In this document: one piece after another, positions 56,579-64,000 of the stretch
How positions within the stretch are numbered: position 1 is the stretch's first letter
Layout of the letters: every line of letters begins with the position of its first letter
NCBI GenBank assembly: GCA_022478985.1
Contig: JAKSZP010007907.1
Span: 186,001-250,000 of the forward strand
Length of the DNA: 64,000 nucleotides
Source: Massospora cicadina
Lineage: Eukaryota > Entomophthoromycota > Entomophthoromycetes > Entomophthorales > Entomophthoraceae
Reading direction: 5' to 3'
Position numbers and translations under genes: made by a program
Notes under the pieces: generated by a model
The model's database searches: none
What the model was told of the DNA's origin: nothing
The model's input: the letters and a program-made list of their open reading frames with translations, nothing else

Positions 56579-56612
56579 AGTTTTTAGTTTTAGTTTTAGT
56601 TTTAGTTTTAGT
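56579..56612 (+). repeat. TTTTAG hexanucleotide microsatellite
   Basis: About five tandem TTTTAG units just before the shared 3' tail of Z2. Z1 has no such run at this place, so it is probably a replication-slippage expansion private to Z2. Confidence 0.85.
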
Positions 56613-56614
56613 AA

Positions 56615-56646
56615 TGTCCGTCCCCTGGTTGCCTTACCTCAAATAA
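56615..56646 (+). other. Shared LINE-type 3' tail (Z2)
   Basis: GTCCGTCCCCTGGTTGCCTT followed by ACCTCAAATAA, aligned with L1-L3 and Z1. Confidence 0.7.
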
Positions 56647-56879
56647 ATTCAAATAATTTGTCTTTCAATATAGAGGCAACCTTGATTTTTTTCAGTATTT
56701 GGGAATAGCAGTAGGGTTCATAGTTTCTTTGATTCTTAATTTTCCATCAGAATATTTTTCCAAAAGTAAGGCCTAATGGTCAGATTTGTATATAGGAACT
56801 TCAGTACATATTGATTTTGTCACAATGATTTTTGAGTTGGGATATCCTTGATCATAGGTTGAGCTGGCTTTCTGGGATA

Positions 56880-56884
56880 TGGTC
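56880..56884. repeat. 5-bp target-site duplication of G5, left
   Basis: TGGTC against TGGTA at 62977-62981 (4 of 5). Confidence 0.5.
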
Positions 56885-57416
56885 TGTCTTGAAATTAATA
56901 TGACTGGATAATAAGTCCCCTCTCCGGCGGATCATAGTTATGAGTCAAAGGTGAGCCTCAAGATGAAGCAATAGATCAGGTCAATGCTAAGCAAATCAAT
57001 CAAAGTACTAATGGTTTGGAAAATTGAGGGATTTCCGCCAAAGCCTTAATGATAGAACAAATCCCCTACAATGTTAGAAAAAAGAGATTTACTAAGCATT
57101 ATGGTTGATACCCACCATGATGTACCATGGAATAAAGTTTGAGCATGGTAACGAGAAGAGAAGGTTTTTTGAAGAGTAATAGATGAGGGACAGGTTAACG
57201 GAATTAGCCGTTAAGTAGAAATATTAAATAATGTGGTATTATTAGGGAAATAGCTCCTTATTTTAAATACTTGATTATTAATTATTGAGGATCAGCAATT
57301 GTCACATCACTCATCCGTTGCTCAGTGAATTTTCACCTGTGAAACTTTCTTGGTGGACATCTAGTACTAAAAAAAACTTTCTTGGTGGAGTCATTCATAA
57401 CCACCAAAAGTTAACG
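56885..57416 (+). repeat. G5 5' LTR (532 bp including a micro-insertion)
   Basis: TGTCTTGAAATTAATATGAC...CCAAAAGTTAACG. Pairs with 62483-62976; shared blocks include TTAACGGAATTAGCCGTTAA (a near-perfect palindrome), AAATAGCTCCTTATTTTAAA and CATCCGTTGCTCAG. The extra length against the 3' copy comes mainly from the insertion and duplication at 57358-57389. Confidence 0.9.
57342..57389. mobile_element. 16-bp micro-insertion flanked by 16-bp target-site duplications
   Basis: AAACTTTCTTGGTGGA at 57342-57357 is repeated exactly at 57374-57389. Between them is CATCTAGTACTAAAAA (57358-57373). The homologous place in the G5 3' LTR (62931-62950) has one copy only and no insert. The insert is therefore an extremely 5'-truncated retroposition product, carrying the same CTAGTACTAAAAA end as element X. 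Confidence 0.8.
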
Positions 57417-57417
57417 G

Positions 57418-57426
57418 TGGTGCTCC
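57418..57426 (+). promoter_or_regulatory. G5 primer-binding site
   Basis: TGGTGCTCC one base after the 5' LTR, the usual spacing. The first eight bases equal those of G4 and G6. Confidence 0.65.
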
Positions 57427-57499
57427 TTACAGGAGTCTCATTAATCAACTATAATAAAAACGTTTATACTTTCCAAAAAAATGGCTCAACTGGCTTCCC

Positions 57500-58590
57500 T
57501 TGACAGGGCCCTACCCCAGTTTTTGAGTTGTCTCGATACTTGGAACTGAAACTTGCCTTGAATACACTACTCCAGTCTTAAAAAATGTTTTTCTGTTAGA
57601 TAAGGGTATAATGGATCAGCTTGATAATGCATTTCATCAACTACCTCTGGTGGGTCTAGCCAGACAACTTGCCAACCACTTGGACGACACTATAGAGCGA
57701 CTATACTGTGCTGAGCGTAGATGTATTAGTATTGCTGGAGAGGGAGGGTTTGCATTGACAAGCGCCTCCATTTAACCGCAATGAAAACATACTTGATTTA
57801 AGTATTTGAATTTGCGGTGAAGGGGCTTCCAATTAATGGTAAGCTAAACTGTTGTTATCTGCTCTAGATGACGAGAGTGATGACCAGGTACATGTTACTT
57901 TAAGTTTAGAACCATAACATATCAAGAAGTGAAGGAGACTGTGCTCGCCTGTTTGGGGATGTGGCAAAAATGGCACAGCACAAGGCAGCGTTTTGTGACA
58001 ATAAAATTTTTAAAAGAACGAGTTCTTGGTGGAGTTTGCAAGTGGTTTACTGTGGAGTCTCATGTGTTGATAGGAGAAAATATCTTATCTAATAAGGAAG
58101 TGAGAATAGTGATGACAGCAACTGCTAAGCCATATCAAGAACTGTGTAATGCTATGAATCACATTCTTCAAGATGATGCGGAGCTATTAATATCATCAAT
58201 TGTTTACGCCATCTATCTATCACATTAGGTGCCAGAATGTGGAATGGAAGGCCCCTGCAACCGCTACCAAATCCCTATTGGAAAATGGACACCAATGACT
58301 TGGGTACAATGCATTGGTTGATCCTCATCCACTTAACGCTCTGTTGGTCCTTTCCTTTCCCATTATTCTCAACCAGCTCGTCATCAGCCAAATTACAATT
58401 CATCCCCTGATTTCCAACCTGGCTCTGTGGGTGAGACACTGAGATGAGTTCCATTTACTTATGATTGTTTCTCATGTGGCCAAAGAGGCCATTATGCGGC
58501 TAGTTGTCTGGGCAACCTGAATGTCCATGCAGTACCAGTTGCCTCAACTGAGCGGGGAAAATATCAAGTGGAGTAGAGATGGGATGCTCT
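57500..58590 (+). pseudogene. G5 gag with CCHC zinc knuckle (broken)
   Basis: Begins near MAQLASLDRALPQFLSCLDT (57482 on, across frames), with KLALNTLLQS paralleled in G2. Later parts read FAVKGLPINGKL and MAQHKAAF. The knuckle CFSCGQRGHYAASC (CX2CX4HX4C) is intact at 58466-58507. Several frame changes prevent a complete protein. Confidence 0.72.
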
Positions 58591-58959
58591 ACTTCTGCTA
58601 ATTCAAACGTAATTGTTCTTGATGATTCCCACGAGTCACTTTATGTCAGTCTCAGTACTCACCCTAACAATTTATTTTATCAGCAAATCCCCTATTAAAC
58701 CTTGGCCTCCAACCAAGGTAGAGACCTCAATAACGCAGACTCAGAATTCCGCCAATATGTGCAAAAAAATGTACGCTTGGCAAATCCCTGAATGGAATGG
58801 TACCGTAGATATCAGACCCCTAAACCAATTTTGCAGCCCATAGCGGGGGTGAGAGTGGCCATTCCAGTAGAAAGAATTTCCTAGGAGTTTCTTCACGTCG
58901 CCTCTGGTATTATCACTTTTATGATAACCAAAAACACTTTCCTGTTCATGTAATAAACA

Positions 58960-59430
58960 CCAATGGGTCCTCTTTTTTTGGAGTGTACATATTGTGATAT
59001 TTTCGCACAGAATACAATGATTTGGGCGATTATAGACACTGGTGCTCCTGTCAATAAAATCTCCGCCAAGCTTGTGGCTAAGCTTCCATTGAAGCCTGAT
59101 GTGGAATACCAAGTAGTGTATGGGGCCGCGGGGGTACATAGCGCTGTGTTGGAGGGCGCTTACAGGGCGTTGCCTCTGAGATTCAGTTTGGTTGTGGCAT
59201 CCGCTCCAGCAGTGGTTCTGCCAATAATCACTACAACATTTTGATTGGAGCTGCATTCATGCGGCAATTTGAGGCAATTATTGACATGGCGGAGGGAACA
59301 TTTAATGTTCTGGGACAACGAATCCCTATCTATTTTCCTCCAATGGAGTCCCAGAAGACCCAATCCAATCCAGTAAAACTTAATCTCGCATATATCAACA
59401 GTGTGATTCTGAACGATATTGGTGGATGAA
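58960..59430 (+). pseudogene. G5 retropepsin-like protease (catalytic DTGA present)
   Basis: The frame 58963-59244 contains TMIWAIIDTGAPVNKISAKL with the catalytic DTGA at 59035-59046. LEGAYRALPLRFSLVVASAP follows. A frameshift near 59235 leads to ILIGAAFMRQFEAIIDMAEG then FNVLGQRIPIYFP (to about 59340). The order matches a complete retropepsin. It is the best-preserved protease in the window. Confidence 0.87.
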
Positions 59431-59989
59431 GCAAAGTACTTGATCTCTTCCTAACCAGATTTACAAGTACGATGGTATTCTGTTATGGGCTGCCAGTGTT
59501 TAAGTATACCTTCTAGGCATCAGGTTATAATAGGAATGGAGTTCAAAGTAGACATCCCCGAAGGACTATACTGGGAAATTATGGGGCCATACCAGCAATC
59601 GCAGCTAGAAACCCATGTGTCTCCTAAGCTCCCTTTACCAGGGCATGGAAAGTGAAGGTGATGATAGCAAACCTACAAAAGGATTCTATGAAGGTTCAAA
59701 GGCGCCAAGTGATGGCTTATCTGCATCTTTTCCTATTGATGAGGTCCACTGTATGCATGACTTTGATTCTTGGGAAGACCTCAGGCTACCTGTAAAAACC
59801 TCATCTATCATAATTACTGTAGTTCCGTGTGAGGCTCTAAAAGTCTGTCAGAGGATCAGAAGGACAGGGTGATGGATCCGTTTGCAAAATAAAAAAGTGA
59901 CTTAGCATCTGACAACAACAACAACATGGGTTGTGCACATGTGATTGTGTATTGGTTGGAAATGGAATATCATCATTCTATTTGCTCAC

Positions 59990-60680
59990 AAACAATATGT
60001 CGCTCAAAGGTGGTGGAAGAAGTTGTATCAGAGGAGATTGATAAATTGGTTGAACAGGGGATTTTAGAACCGTCTAAGAGTCCCTAAGCATCCCCAGTGT
60101 TAATTGTCAAGAAGAAAGATGGCACCAATCAAGTAGTAATTGACTACTAGAAGCTTAACAGCACTATGAAAAAATGAGACATACCCGCTTCCTCAAATTG
60201 ACTATGCTTTAGATTGGCTGGGCGGTGCCATATATTTCTCCGCTTTGGACTTGATATTGGGGTACTTGCAAATTGAGCTGCCAGTGGTGGAACAAGAGAA
60301 GTATGCTATAATCACCTCAAAAGGATTGTTCCAGCCTACACGTATGCTACATGGTTTGTTCAACACCCCAGCTACGTTCCAGCGGTCTATGGACACTATT
60401 TTGGGTGACCTAAAGCTGTCTTGCGTGCTAGTCTACTTGGAAATATTAATATGTCCTTGCAGATTTTCATGGAACATCTTGGACATATAGAAAAAGTGTT
60501 CCGCCAACTCACTGAAGCTTAAAACAAAATTAAGCCCCAAAGTGCCACTCTTTAAGGAGCATTTGGAATATCTTGGGTTTGTAGTAGACTCCAAAAGTCT
60601 TAGTCCTCAGCCATCAAAAGTGGATGCTATACACAAGATGAAACATCTGGGTAATAAGCGGGATATCCAAGTGTTTTTAG
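59990..60680 (+). pseudogene. G5 reverse transcriptase (broken, YLDD deleted)
   Basis: Reads EEIDKLVEQGILEPSKSP, a stop, then VLIVKKKDGTNQVVIDY (60034-60150) and SALDLILGYLQIELPVVEQE (60240-60300). Then AIITSKGLFQPTRM with HGLFNTPATFQRSMD, followed by SCVLVYLEILI where VYLDDILI is expected: a small deletion has removed the catalytic pair. The thumb EHLEYLGFVVDSKSLSPQPS is at 60557-60615. Confidence 0.85.
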
Positions 60681-61235
60681 GAGATGGCCAGTTATTACTT
60701 GTGGTTCATTCCCAACTTCAGAGGTATTGGGGCTCCGCTCTTCAAGTTAAAAAAGAAAAACGCTACCTTTGAGAGGACTGACCGTTGTCAAAACGCTTTT
60801 GATATCTTAGAAACTGCGTTGGCTAGCGTGCCTGTTTTGCAATACCTAAATTTCAAGAAGGAATTTATTGTACAAATGGATGCTTCCCATTCTGCCGTAA
60901 GGGTTGTGCTATCCCAAAAAGATGATGACAGTGTGGATCATCACGTTGCATATTGTAACTGAAGCCTAACAGGTCCCAAACATAATTACAATGTGACTGA
61001 GAGGGTGTGATTAGCAGTAATACATGCATATAAACAGTTCTAGGTCTTCCTCCATGGGGTTAAATTCAAATTGGTCACAAATCATGCATCCTTGTGGTGG
61101 CTGCAGATTCTTCAGGAACCTAAAGGGCGGCTTGCGTGATGGTCTCTGGAGCTACAAGAATATGACTTTAAGATCATACACCAGTCAGGGGCAAAACGCT
61201 AGAATGCGGATTATCACTCATGATTGCCTATAGTT
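60680..61235 (+). pseudogene. G5 RNase H remnant
   Basis: 60684-60962 reads MASYYLWFIPNFRGIGAPLF (connection), then NAFDILETALASVPVLQYLN and KEFIVQMDASHSAVRVVLSQ (Asp kept). DSVDHHVAYCN follows, ending at a TGA. Shifted frames then show YNVTERV and VFLHGVKFKLVTNHASLWWL near 61050-61105 (Asn for the Asp of TDH). Confidence 0.82.
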
Positions 61236-62454
61236 GCCATTGCAGTGGATTTGGTGGACTTAACGATGAGAATATGCTTATGAGAAAATATCACAATGAG
61301 CCGCCTCAGATGCTTAAAGTGCCAGTTGGGCTGCAATGGGATACCTTTTTGCAGGATGGGGAACTATATAATCAAATTGGAGAATTGACGATGAGTTTCC
61401 CAAAACCTTCTGCTAGACCGATAATTATAATGGATGCTCATAGAGCAGTAGGTCATGGAAGGTTGTGGAGATCTCTGGAGTTCTTATGACCTCATTAGTT
61501 GAGAGAGTATGACTATGATGTGCTTGAGACAGTTGCTTGTTGTCACCAGTGCCAAGTGGAGAAACCTTTACACAAGAAGATCACCTACCAGCTGGTTAAG
61601 CCTCATTTTGCATGGCATTTTGTTTCTCTGAATGTGGTAGGGCCTTTTCCAACTGGCTCAGACCACTCAAAGTGTATAATAGTAGCCATTGATCATTTGA
61701 CACAACGGGTGGAAGCAATAGTGATCAATGATTTAATGGTTTTCACCACTGCTAAGTTCATCCTAGAGTGTGTCATACAGCGACATGACTGTCTGCAATT
61801 TATCCTCATGGACAACGGAACCAATTTCACGTCACATATCCTGCCCAAGATGAACAAACTAATGGTAATCTGAGGGGTCTTAACTAAACCCTACTACCCT
61901 ATATCTAATGGAATGGTTTAATGGGTCACCACAACATTGGTAAATATTTTTTGCAAGCTTGTAAAGAATCAGCCCTCTTAGTGGAGTACCCTATTGTCCA
62001 CCACCGTCTTTGCATACAATATTAGCTATCATTCATTAACAGAAAAAAGTCCCTTTCAATAATTTATGGAAGCTATCCAGCCTTGCTGGCATTACTTTAT
62101 TCCTGTGTGGAGGATACTGGCGGATTAGAGCCTCAGCGTTATTTGACTACTTTAACTAATATGCTGATTAAACTCCAAACTGAAGCTTATTCCATTAATT
62201 TAGAAAAGAACATCCAGAATCAGGCTATTATCCAATGTAAACGCAACAGCCTTCCTCAATTCAGGATAGGAGATCTTGTGCTGTTCCATGACCAACATGG
62301 GTTTGGAAGGAGGAATAAGTTTGCGTGCGTATGGATTGGACCATTTGCAATTATCAAGAAGACTGGTATTGACACCTATGATATAAAGGAACCTGCGGAT
62401 GGTCAGATTATCAACTTAGTATACACAAAGCTCCTTCAGGCCTACAAGCAATAG
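61235..62454 (+). pseudogene. G5 integrase (broken)
   Basis: The HHCC part has DAHRAVGHGRLWRS (61432-61475) and [17 protein letters not shown] (61530-61575). The core reads [20 protein letters not shown] (Asn for the first Asp), [13 protein letters not shown], and [20 protein letters not shown] with the second Asp kept. A TAA replaces the catalytic Glu of GMVERV-type sequence near 61920. The C-terminal frame 62083-62454 is open for 123 codons: IGDLVLFHDQHGFGRRNKFA, CVWIGPFAIIKKTGIDTYDI, VYTKLLQAYKQ. It is closely related to the G2 C-terminus. Confidence 0.87.
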
Positions 62455-62482
62455 GAGCTTATCATCCAGTTAAGGGGGGTAA

Positions 62483-62976
62483 TGCCATGAAATTTAAATG
62501 ACTGGATGATAAGTTCCCTATATGGCAGATTTTTTTATGAGTTGAGGTGATCTTTAATATGGAGTGATAGATCATATCAATGCTAAGCAATTTAATTAAA
62601 GTAATAATGGTTCAGCAAATTGAGGCAATTCCACCAAAGCCTCAATGATAGAAAAAATCTACAGTTACATAAAATAGAAATTTTTAAGTTTAAGAGTTGA
62701 AACCCAATAAGAAATACCAAGGTTAAAAGAATGAGTATGGGAACGAGAAAATGAGGTTTTTTGATGTGTAAGATAGGATGTACAGGCTAACGGAATTAGC
62801 CGTTAAGTAGATATATTAAATAAAGTTGTATCATCTGGGAAATAGCTCCTTATTTTAAATACTTAATTATTACTTATTGAGGACCAACTATTGTCACTTC
62901 AACCATCCGTTGCTCAGAGGTTTTTCACCAGTGCAACTAGCTTGGTGGAATCAGCAATAACTTCCAAAAGTTAACA
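62483..62976 (+). repeat. G5 3' LTR (494 bp)
   Basis: Starts TGCCATGAAATTTAAATGAC after the purine-rich AAGGGGGGTAA and ends CCAAAAGTTAACA. Lacks the micro-insertion of the 5' copy. Followed by TGGTA (TSD). Confidence 0.9.
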
Positions 62977-63034
62977 TGGTAATTAGAGTGGAAAACTGAA
63001 TGAGGAAAGTTGTCAGATCTTGGGTTAGGTAGCT

Positions 63035-63580
63035 TTTTATAATTTTGGGCAGTACCATTGCGATCTGCTGTAAGAGTCACACAGGTTGAACCCACTGAGC
63101 AATGGACAGATGATATGGGGATTGTTGGTCCTCCAAATAAAATGAAAATATATGAAAATAGGAGCAATTGCCCTGACAACTTTTCTATTTATATCTTATA
63201 AATTAGCTCTTTGCTGTTCTGCTATTTCTCTACTACTAACTAACTACATTTTCAATCACTATCTCGCTTATATCAGCAACTTCAGATGATACCATTCTCA
63301 TAGCTTAGGCTATTCTATTCCGCCGATTCTCCTTGGTTTTGGCTTGTTATTCTTCAACTCTCTATCTCCCTTAATTTGAGGTAATCTAAATTATATTCAT
63401 CAAATGTCTAAGTCATCTTATCACCTTATTTGGAGGCGATCCAATAACAGCCCACAATAACCCAATAACGCCTCATCTAAGGTGCTCAAATAATCATAAA
63501 TATTACCCTAGTTAGCGGATTCTCACCATTCTGTTGTAACTCTTTAGGGCTTAACATCCAGTCATATTGGAATCTCAACG
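63035..63580 (-). repeat. Lone G2-type LTR on the minus strand (546 bp)
   Basis: The minus strand reads CGTTGAGATTCCAATATGAC, GTTATTGGATCGCCTCCAAA, GATATAAATAG (TATA-like), TTGCTCAGTGGGTTCAACC and CCAAAATTATAAAA. It matches the G2 LTRs in order over the full length. No coding sequence accompanies it on either side, so it may be a solo LTR left by recombination. No clear TSD. Confidence 0.82.
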
Positions 63581-63715
63581 GTGGCATAGCCAGAGTTGCT
63601 GCTCTTCTGAATAAAGGCAACAGCTAACTGGATGGACTATCTGTATCTAAGCACTAGGGTCTTAGCATCAGTGGAAGTGTTGCACTGGTTATGCACAAAC
63701 TAAAACATTGAAGGT

Positions 63716-64000
63716 TGTTGTAAAACATCTGTTATGACTAGATGATGAGTCTTAATTAGCTACAGCGGAATAGGTAGAATCTGCTGATCTTGATTCAAAG
63801 CAAAAAATGTTAGAGCGTCTTAGGACGAGGTGATATTGGGTCTGAACGGATGGTTATTGGATCACTTATAAATAAGGCGATTATGAGATGTCAATGTATG
63901 ATAAATATTTGGTAAATCACCTCAAATTAAGGTGATTGTGGATTTTATAAGATAAACTCAGCTGAAACCAAAAAGAATATGATGAAACAAATAGTCTAAG
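63716..64000 (+). repeat. G2-type LTR, partial, runs off the right edge
   Basis: Starts TGTTGTAAAACATCTGTTAT and carries GGTTATTGGATCACTTATAA, AATAAGGCGATTATGAGATG and AATAGTCTAAG, as in the first half of the G2 LTR. It lies head-to-head with the minus-strand LTR 136 bp away. Beyond the window it could be the left end of another element. Confidence 0.82.

Larger units (their letters stand above)
55238..56647 (+). mobile_element. Z2: ORF1-only retroposon, 3' part
   Basis: Continues Z2 after G7. It reads PPPELLHQELMDGLSAYGSN (about 55295-55355), parallel to Z1 LPEVLHQELMEGLASYNSN. The zinc knuckle follows as CPSCFELDHLKC-type near 55528-55563, with the last part altered. Then a Pro/Asn-rich linker (frames 55570-55873) and a C-terminal part with SPNQWRCSHEEFYLL (about 56064-56108) and DEPPDPPSPSAMEG. 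The 3' UTR holds a TTTTAG hexamer run and ends GTCCGTCCCCTGGTTGCCTT then ACCTCAAATAAA. Together with 47470-47933 it equals about 1.87 kb, matching Z1 (1862 bp). Confidence 0.8.

Noticed and set aside
56579..56612. TTTTAG run as a telomere-like repeat
   Set aside because: Only about five units, inside the 3' UTR of an element and absent from Z1. Fungal telomeres are normally TTAGGG-like. Simple slippage is enough.
63581..63715. Spacer between the head-to-head LTRs as a small gene or att site
   Set aside because: 135 bp without an open frame, repeat or known motif.
1..64000. Bacterial-style operons, CRISPR arrays, rRNA or tRNA genes
   Set aside because: None seen. Repeats are LTRs, TSDs or element copies; no regular spacer array, no cloverleaf apart from the weak A/B boxes at 46563, and no ribosome-binding-site logic.

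Overview
This 64 kb window is almost entirely layered, decayed retrotransposons. I see no convincing host gene, rRNA, tRNA, operon or CRISPR array. The mix points to a filamentous fungus with a repeat-rich genome: Ty3/Gypsy elements, one with a chromodomain, plus non-LTR elements with an ORF1 zinc knuckle, an APE-type endonuclease, a reverse transcriptase and a C-terminal CCHC motif. Basidiomycete is a guess; the sequence does not fix the species. Domains are identified from motifs I can read. Names G1-G7 (Gypsy), L1-L3 (LINE-type), Z1/Z2 (ORF1-only) and X (593-bp insert) are my labels.

Layout. 1-5800: Gypsy remnant G1, split inside RNase H by LINE L1 (minus strand, 335-5602, 17-bp target-site duplication, TSD). 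6311-12338: Gypsy G2 with both LTRs. 12344-16300: a GC-rich island, integrase remnant G3, AT-rich sequence and a degenerate tandem repeat. 16357-18218: Z1 (minus), a 1.9-kb element coding only for an ORF1-like zinc-knuckle protein, with an 18-bp TSD. 19667-31237: Gypsy G4, split at its primer-binding site by LINE L2 (plus, 20022-25277, perfect 20-bp TSD). 32600-44367: Gypsy G6, split in RT by LINE L3 (35957-41252) and in integrase by X (42557-43149, perfect 16-bp TSD). 44368-47469: no recognisable gene. 47470-56647: Z2, split by chromovirus G7 (47934-55237), whose 1.43-kb LTRs look the most alike in the window. 56885-62976: Gypsy G5, a relative of G2, with a 16-bp micro-insertion in its 5' LTR. 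63035-64000: two more G2-type LTRs in opposite orientation.

How the parts relate. The LINE copies and both Z elements, which differ in coding content and 5' ends, share a 3' tail around CCCCTGGT. That suggests the ORF1-only Z elements ride on LINE machinery, much as HAL1 elements relate to mammalian L1. X and the micro-insertion share a different tail (CTAGTACTAAAAA), implying a second, unseen retroposition source. Every autonomous element here is broken by frameshifts and stops. Several catalytic aspartates are Asn at codons preceded by C, which fits CpG deamination.
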